Assembly: GCF_052119585.1 (NCBI RefSeq)
Contig: NZ_JBGQOJ010000016.1
Coordinates: forward strand, 1 to 64,000
Reading direction: 5' to 3'
Source: JBGQOJ01 sp052119585
GTDB lineage: Bacteria; Pseudomonadota; Alphaproteobacteria; Rhodobacterales; Rhodobacteraceae
Length of the DNA: 64,000 nucleotides
The position numbers were made by a program, and so were the translations under genes. The notes under the pieces were generated by a model that made no database searches, had not been told where the DNA came from, and was given only the letters and a program-made list of their open reading frames with translations. This document shows, piece by piece, positions 61,378 to 64,000 of the stretch. Within the stretch, counting starts at the first letter, position 1, and each line of letters starts with the position of its first letter.

Positions 61378-62184
61378 TCAAAACCCAGCCAAAAGTGCCG
61401 CCATAGCCGCCGTTCCGATGATGATTCGCCACCAGCCGAACAGGGCATATCCATTACGGCTGACATATCCCAACACCCAGTTAACCACCAAAATCGCTGC
61501 CACAAATGCGGCGATAAACCCAATGGCAATCTCGTTGATCGCACCGGCATCCAGCACATCACGGTTCTTGTACAGGTCATAGGCAAAGGCCCCCGCCATT
61601 GTCGGCATCGACAAAAAGAACGAGAATTCTGCCGCAGCCCTTTTGCCCGCCCCCATCAGCATTCCGCCAACGATCGTGGCGCCACTGCGCGACACGCCCG
61701 GTATCATCGCCAAACACTGAATCACGCCGATGATCAACGCCATCTTTGGCGGAAACCTCATTGCATCGTCATGGGTGATCCGCAGGTTCATCCGGTCAAC
61801 AAAAATCAGAACAAAACCGCCAAGGATCAACATGATAGCGATCAGCATTGGGGTTTCGAACAGCACGGTCTTGATGAAATCATGCCCCAGCACGCCAATC
61901 ACCACCGCAGGTAAAAACGCCAGCAACACAGACCACACAAAGCGCCGCGCGGCGGGATCGGTCGGAAACGCCATTGCAACGCCAAGAAGCCGCGAGAAGT
62001 AGACAATCAGAATGGCAACAATCGCGCCAAGCTGGATCACCACCTCGAATGTTTTCCCGGCAGAGTTAAACCCAAGAAAATGCCCCGCTAACAGAATATG
62101 CCCCGTCGAGGAAACGGGGATAAACTCTGTCAGACCCTCAAGAAGACCCAGCAACAGGGCGGCAATGGTGGTGGAATCACCCAT
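61378..62184 (-). CDS. uppP: Undecaprenyl-diphosphatase
   Basis: A 268-residue integral membrane enzyme that recycles undecaprenyl diphosphate to the monophosphate lipid carrier. About eight helices are present. The two catalytic motifs are EGLTEFIPVSSTGHILLAGH near the N terminus (Glu-rich plus PVSSTGH) and MIPGVSRSGATIVGGM around residues 157-172, with the conserved Arg in SRSG. Length is typical. It also gives bacitracin tolerance in other bacteria. It follows the NDUFA9-like gene by 29 nt. Confidence 0.95.
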   Translation of the reverse strand: MGDSTTIAALLLGLLEGLTEFIPVSSTGHILLAGHFLGFNSAGKTFEVVIQLGAIVAILIVYFSRLLGVAMAFPTDPAARRFVWSVLLAFLPAVVIGVLGHDFIKTVLFETPMLIAIMLILGGFVLIFVDRMNLRITHDDAMRFPPKMALIIGVIQCLAMIPGVSRSGATIVGGMLMGAGKRAAAEFSFFLSMPTMAGAFAYDLYKNRDVLDAGAINEIAIGFIAAFVAAILVVNWVLGYVSRNGYALFGWWRIIIGTAAMAALLAGF

Positions 62185-62213
62185 GGTCAGGTCGCCTTTT
62201 GCCGAAGCTAATG

Positions 62214-63203
62214 TCAGGAATGCTTGCGAAGGTTCTTGGCGCTGTCTTTGATCGCGTCAAACTGGCCCGACGGGCGAAACCGCCACAGATAGTCAGGCAG
62301 AACAGCGCCCATTGCCGTGGGCTTGACCCCAAGATCAGCCAAACCCCTGGCCCCCTCGGACACGACATTGTCGACCCGCAGATTGCGAACCTGATCGCGT
62401 GTAACCAAAGTATTGGTGAACAGACCCAGCGAGATCGTCTGCAAGACATCAAACACACCGCCCATGATATTGGCGGCAAAGAACGGCAGGTTCAAAATCA
62501 GACGGCGGCGGTGGATCACGGTCAGCATGTCCTCCATCAACTCGCGGAAGCTCCGCACATCTGGACCACCCAATTCATAGACGCCAGGCGCGACATCCCC
62601 CAGCAACGCCCGTTCGGCGGCAGCGGCAACATCGTCAACGTAAACCGGCTGAAACCGGGTATCCGCGCCAACAACAGGCAGCACCGGACCGAATCGCGAC
62701 ATCCCGGCGAAACGGTTGAAAAATCCGTCTTCCGATCCGAAAATTACCGAAGGGCGAAGGATAACGGCCGACGGAAATCGCCGCAGCACAGCCTCTTCGC
62801 CCAGCGCCTTGGTGCGGGCATAGTCGCTTTCGCTGTCAGGATCGGCACCGATCGCCGAGAGTTGAACCATACGGCCAACACCCTCTTCCGCCGCGATGCG
62901 CGCAACACGCTCCGCACCTTCGGACTGAACCGCATCAAAGCTGTTCTTGCCAGTCTCGTTCAGGATGCCCACGCAATTCACAACCGCATCGGCGCCCTGC
63001 ATCACGGACCGGACCGAGGCATCATCGCGGATGTTGCACAAAACAGGCTCTACCTGCCCGACGGCGCCATAGGGCCTGACAAACAATGCGTCGTTCGGAT
63101 GCCGGACAGCAACGCGCACGCGCCAGCCGGCTTTCGCCATTCGGCGCACAATATAACGACCGACAAAGCCGGATCCGCCATAAATAGTAACAAGTTTGGA
63201 CAT
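62214..63203 (-). CDS. NDUFA9-like NAD(P)-binding SDR protein
   Basis: A 329-residue atypical SDR. The Rossmann motif is YGGSGFVGRYIVRRM near the N terminus, followed by GILNETGKNSF, QLSAIGAD, YARTKALGE (active-site Tyr-x3-Lys spacing altered) and PSVIFGSEDGFFNRFA. It resembles the complex I NDUFA9-type subunit and the complex I NAD-binding proteins of alphaproteobacteria. Such proteins help complex I assembly or stability. The ATG at 63203 has GGAGG 6 nt upstream. It precedes uppP by 29 nt and may be co-transcribed. Confidence 0.9.
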   Translation of the reverse strand: MSKLVTIYGGSGFVGRYIVRRMAKAGWRVRVAVRHPNDALFVRPYGAVGQVEPVLCNIRDDASVRSVMQGADAVVNCVGILNETGKNSFDAVQSEGAERVARIAAEEGVGRMVQLSAIGADPDSESDYARTKALGEEAVLRRFPSAVILRPSVIFGSEDGFFNRFAGMSRFGPVLPVVGADTRFQPVYVDDVAAAAERALLGDVAPGVYELGGPDVRSFRELMEDMLTVIHRRRLILNLPFFAANIMGGVFDVLQTISLGLFTNTLVTRDQVRNLRVDNVVSEGARGLADLGVKPTAMGAVLPDYLWRFRPSGQFDAIKDSAKNLRKHS

Positions 63204-63299
63204 GGGATGCCTCCGCATATAGGTTGCTAGTTCAATAGCTTTCTAGCGACGCGGGAACAAGTCGCTATCACATACGGTCGATTTACTGAAAAGGAGCCG

Positions 63300-63328
63300 T
63301 TGACAGTGCCTGCACTACACATTAGATC
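63300..63328 (+). promoter_or_regulatory. Promoter of tRNA-Leu
   Basis: A consensus TTGACA (63300-63305) and TAGATC (63323-63328) are separated by 17 nt. The -10 box ends 19 nt before the tRNA 5' end. Confidence 0.6.
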
Positions 63329-63347
63329 GCCTCTCACGACGACACCT

Positions 63348-63433
63348 GCCCAGGTGGCGGAATGGTAGACGCGCTAGCTTCAGGTGCTAGTATTGGCAAC
63401 GATGTGGAGGTTCGAGTCCTCTCCTGGGCACCA
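63348..63433 (+). tRNA. tRNA-Leu (anticodon CAG)
   Basis: An 86-nt class II tRNA. The acceptor GCCCAGG pairs with CCTGGGC, the anticodon stem CTAGC/GCTAG encloses TTCAGGT (anticodon CAG), a long variable arm follows, the T-loop is TTCGAGT, and CCA is encoded. It reads the Leu codon CTG. Confidence 0.96.
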
Positions 63434-63459
63434 AAAATCTAAAAAGACTTGACCAAAAT

Positions 63460-63481
63460 AAATCGCTCAGGCGGTTTTTTT
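63460..63481 (+). terminator. Terminator after tRNA-Leu
   Basis: AAATCGC/GCGGTTT with a TCAG loop (one wobble pair) is followed by further T residues. It lies 26 nt after the tRNA and before the convergent fliI end. Confidence 0.7.
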
Positions 63482-63515
63482 GGTTTTGAATCCGGGCTGT
63501 TCACACCACTGTCGA

Positions 63516-64000
63516 TTATTTCGGTGGTAATGTGTCTGCTTGCTCCAGAATGGCAGCGAGCCTGTGAAAGCACCCTGCGATCCCCGTCTCGGCGGTCTCT
63601 GCCAGAAACGCGTCCAGTTGGGGCCAGACACGCAACGCCGCGTCCAGCAATGGGTCAGACCCCACGGTATAGAGGCCCGCCTGGATCATCATCTCTGACC
63701 GGTCATAGGCCCCCAGCAGACGGCGCGCGTTTGCGATCAGTGCGTTTTCCTCAGAAGTTGCAGCCCGCGGCAGACTACGAGAGACGGATCGCAAAAGATC
63801 AATTGCCGGAAACCTTCCTCGTTCGGCAATTTTGCGATCCATAACAATGTGCCCATCCAGAACGCCCCGCAGAATGTCGGCCACGGGTTCGTCCATATCC
63901 GAACCAGCGACCAGAACGGAAAACACCGCCGTTATATCGCCTTGACCAGCGAGGCCGGGACCGGCACGCTCGCACAGCGACATGATCGACTGAGAGGTCG
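63516..64000 (-). CDS. fliI: Flagellum-specific ATP synthase FliI (C-terminal part, cut by window edge)
   Basis: The visible 160 residues match the C-terminal part of FliI/type III secretion ATPases: QGDITAVFSVLVAGSDMDEP, ADILRGVLDGHIVMDRKIAERGRFPAIDLL and SVSRSLPRA. FliI powers export of flagellar subunits. The Walker A and B motifs and the N terminus lie beyond 64000, so the gene is open at that edge. The frame continues in through the window end (TSQSIMSLCERAGPG). It suggests that a flagellar cluster lies to the right. Confidence 0.85.
   Translation of the reverse strand, partial: TSQSIMSLCERAGPGLAGQGDITAVFSVLVAGSDMDEPVADILRGVLDGHIVMDRKIAERGRFPAIDLLRSVSRSLPRAATSEENALIANARRLLGAYDRSEMMIQAGLYTVGSDPLLDAALRVWPQLDAFLAETAETGIAGCFHRLAAILEQADTLPPK

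Noticed and set aside
1..64000. CRISPR arrays, insertion sequences, prophage or defence genes
   Set aside because: No regularly spaced repeats, transposase or integrase motifs, or defence domains were seen on either strand.

Overview
The window looks like about 64 kb of core chromosome from an alphaproteobacterium of the Rhodobacteraceae, probably the Roseobacter group. The base composition is GC-rich with long antisense shadow frames. Gene orders match that family: rsfS-rlmH-gpmI-envC-ctpA-rppH, petA-petB-petC, a MarR plus OmpR-type pair resembling petP-petR, and xseB-ispA-dxs. A fliI 3' end at the right edge implies a flagellum. No rRNA, CRISPR array, insertion sequence, prophage or defence island was seen, and no clear novel system is present. 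The points of interest are gene remnants, unusual active-site residues, start-site signals and candidate operators.

Layout. 0-4.3 kb: a small exported protein, a large RTX protein for type I secretion and a TbpB-like surface protein. 4.3-11 kb: tRNA-Pro, a DMT exporter, leuB, a secreted nuclease-like protein, a membrane protein and leuCD. 11-18.4 kb: mscS, the rsfS-to-rppH cluster and tRNA-Arg. 18.6-24.4 kb: an orphan LacI regulator, a PAP2 phosphatase, tRNA-Lys, dapF-mtaB, a GST, a PaiB-like flavoprotein and a small protein. 24.4-28.2 kb: an LpxQ-like outer-membrane barrel facing the cytochrome bc1 operon. 28.2-31.6 kb: thiBPQ behind a TPP riboswitch. 31.6-35 kb: aroC, an AEC carrier, a second DMT exporter and an HU protein.

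35-38.4 kb: ade-amn, which together convert AMP to hypoxanthine via adenine. 38.5-44.1 kb: class II aldolase, acyl-CoA dehydrogenase, NDP-forming acyl-CoA synthetase, a CaiD-like hydratase and a YeeZ-like epimerase. The first four form a probable catabolic operon for a carnitine-like or other acyl-CoA substrate. 44.2-48.6 kb: dxs-ispA-xseB (isoprenoid precursors), preceded by what appears to be the tail of a lost histone-deacetylase-family gene, then petR and petP. 48.8-55.1 kb: ilvE, a small protein, a third DMT exporter, a D-2-hydroxyacid dehydrogenase, queG, a GST, mtgA and an unrecognised cysteine-rich protein. 55.1-64 kb: gltB and gltD (glutamate synthase), uppP, an NDUFA9-like SDR, tRNA-Leu and the C-terminal part of fliI.

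Most genes are housekeeping: leucine, lysine, chorismate, glutamate and thiamine metabolism, respiration, cell wall and tRNA or ribosome modification. All statements come from reading the sequence; family assignments rest on remembered motifs and were not checked by a database search.
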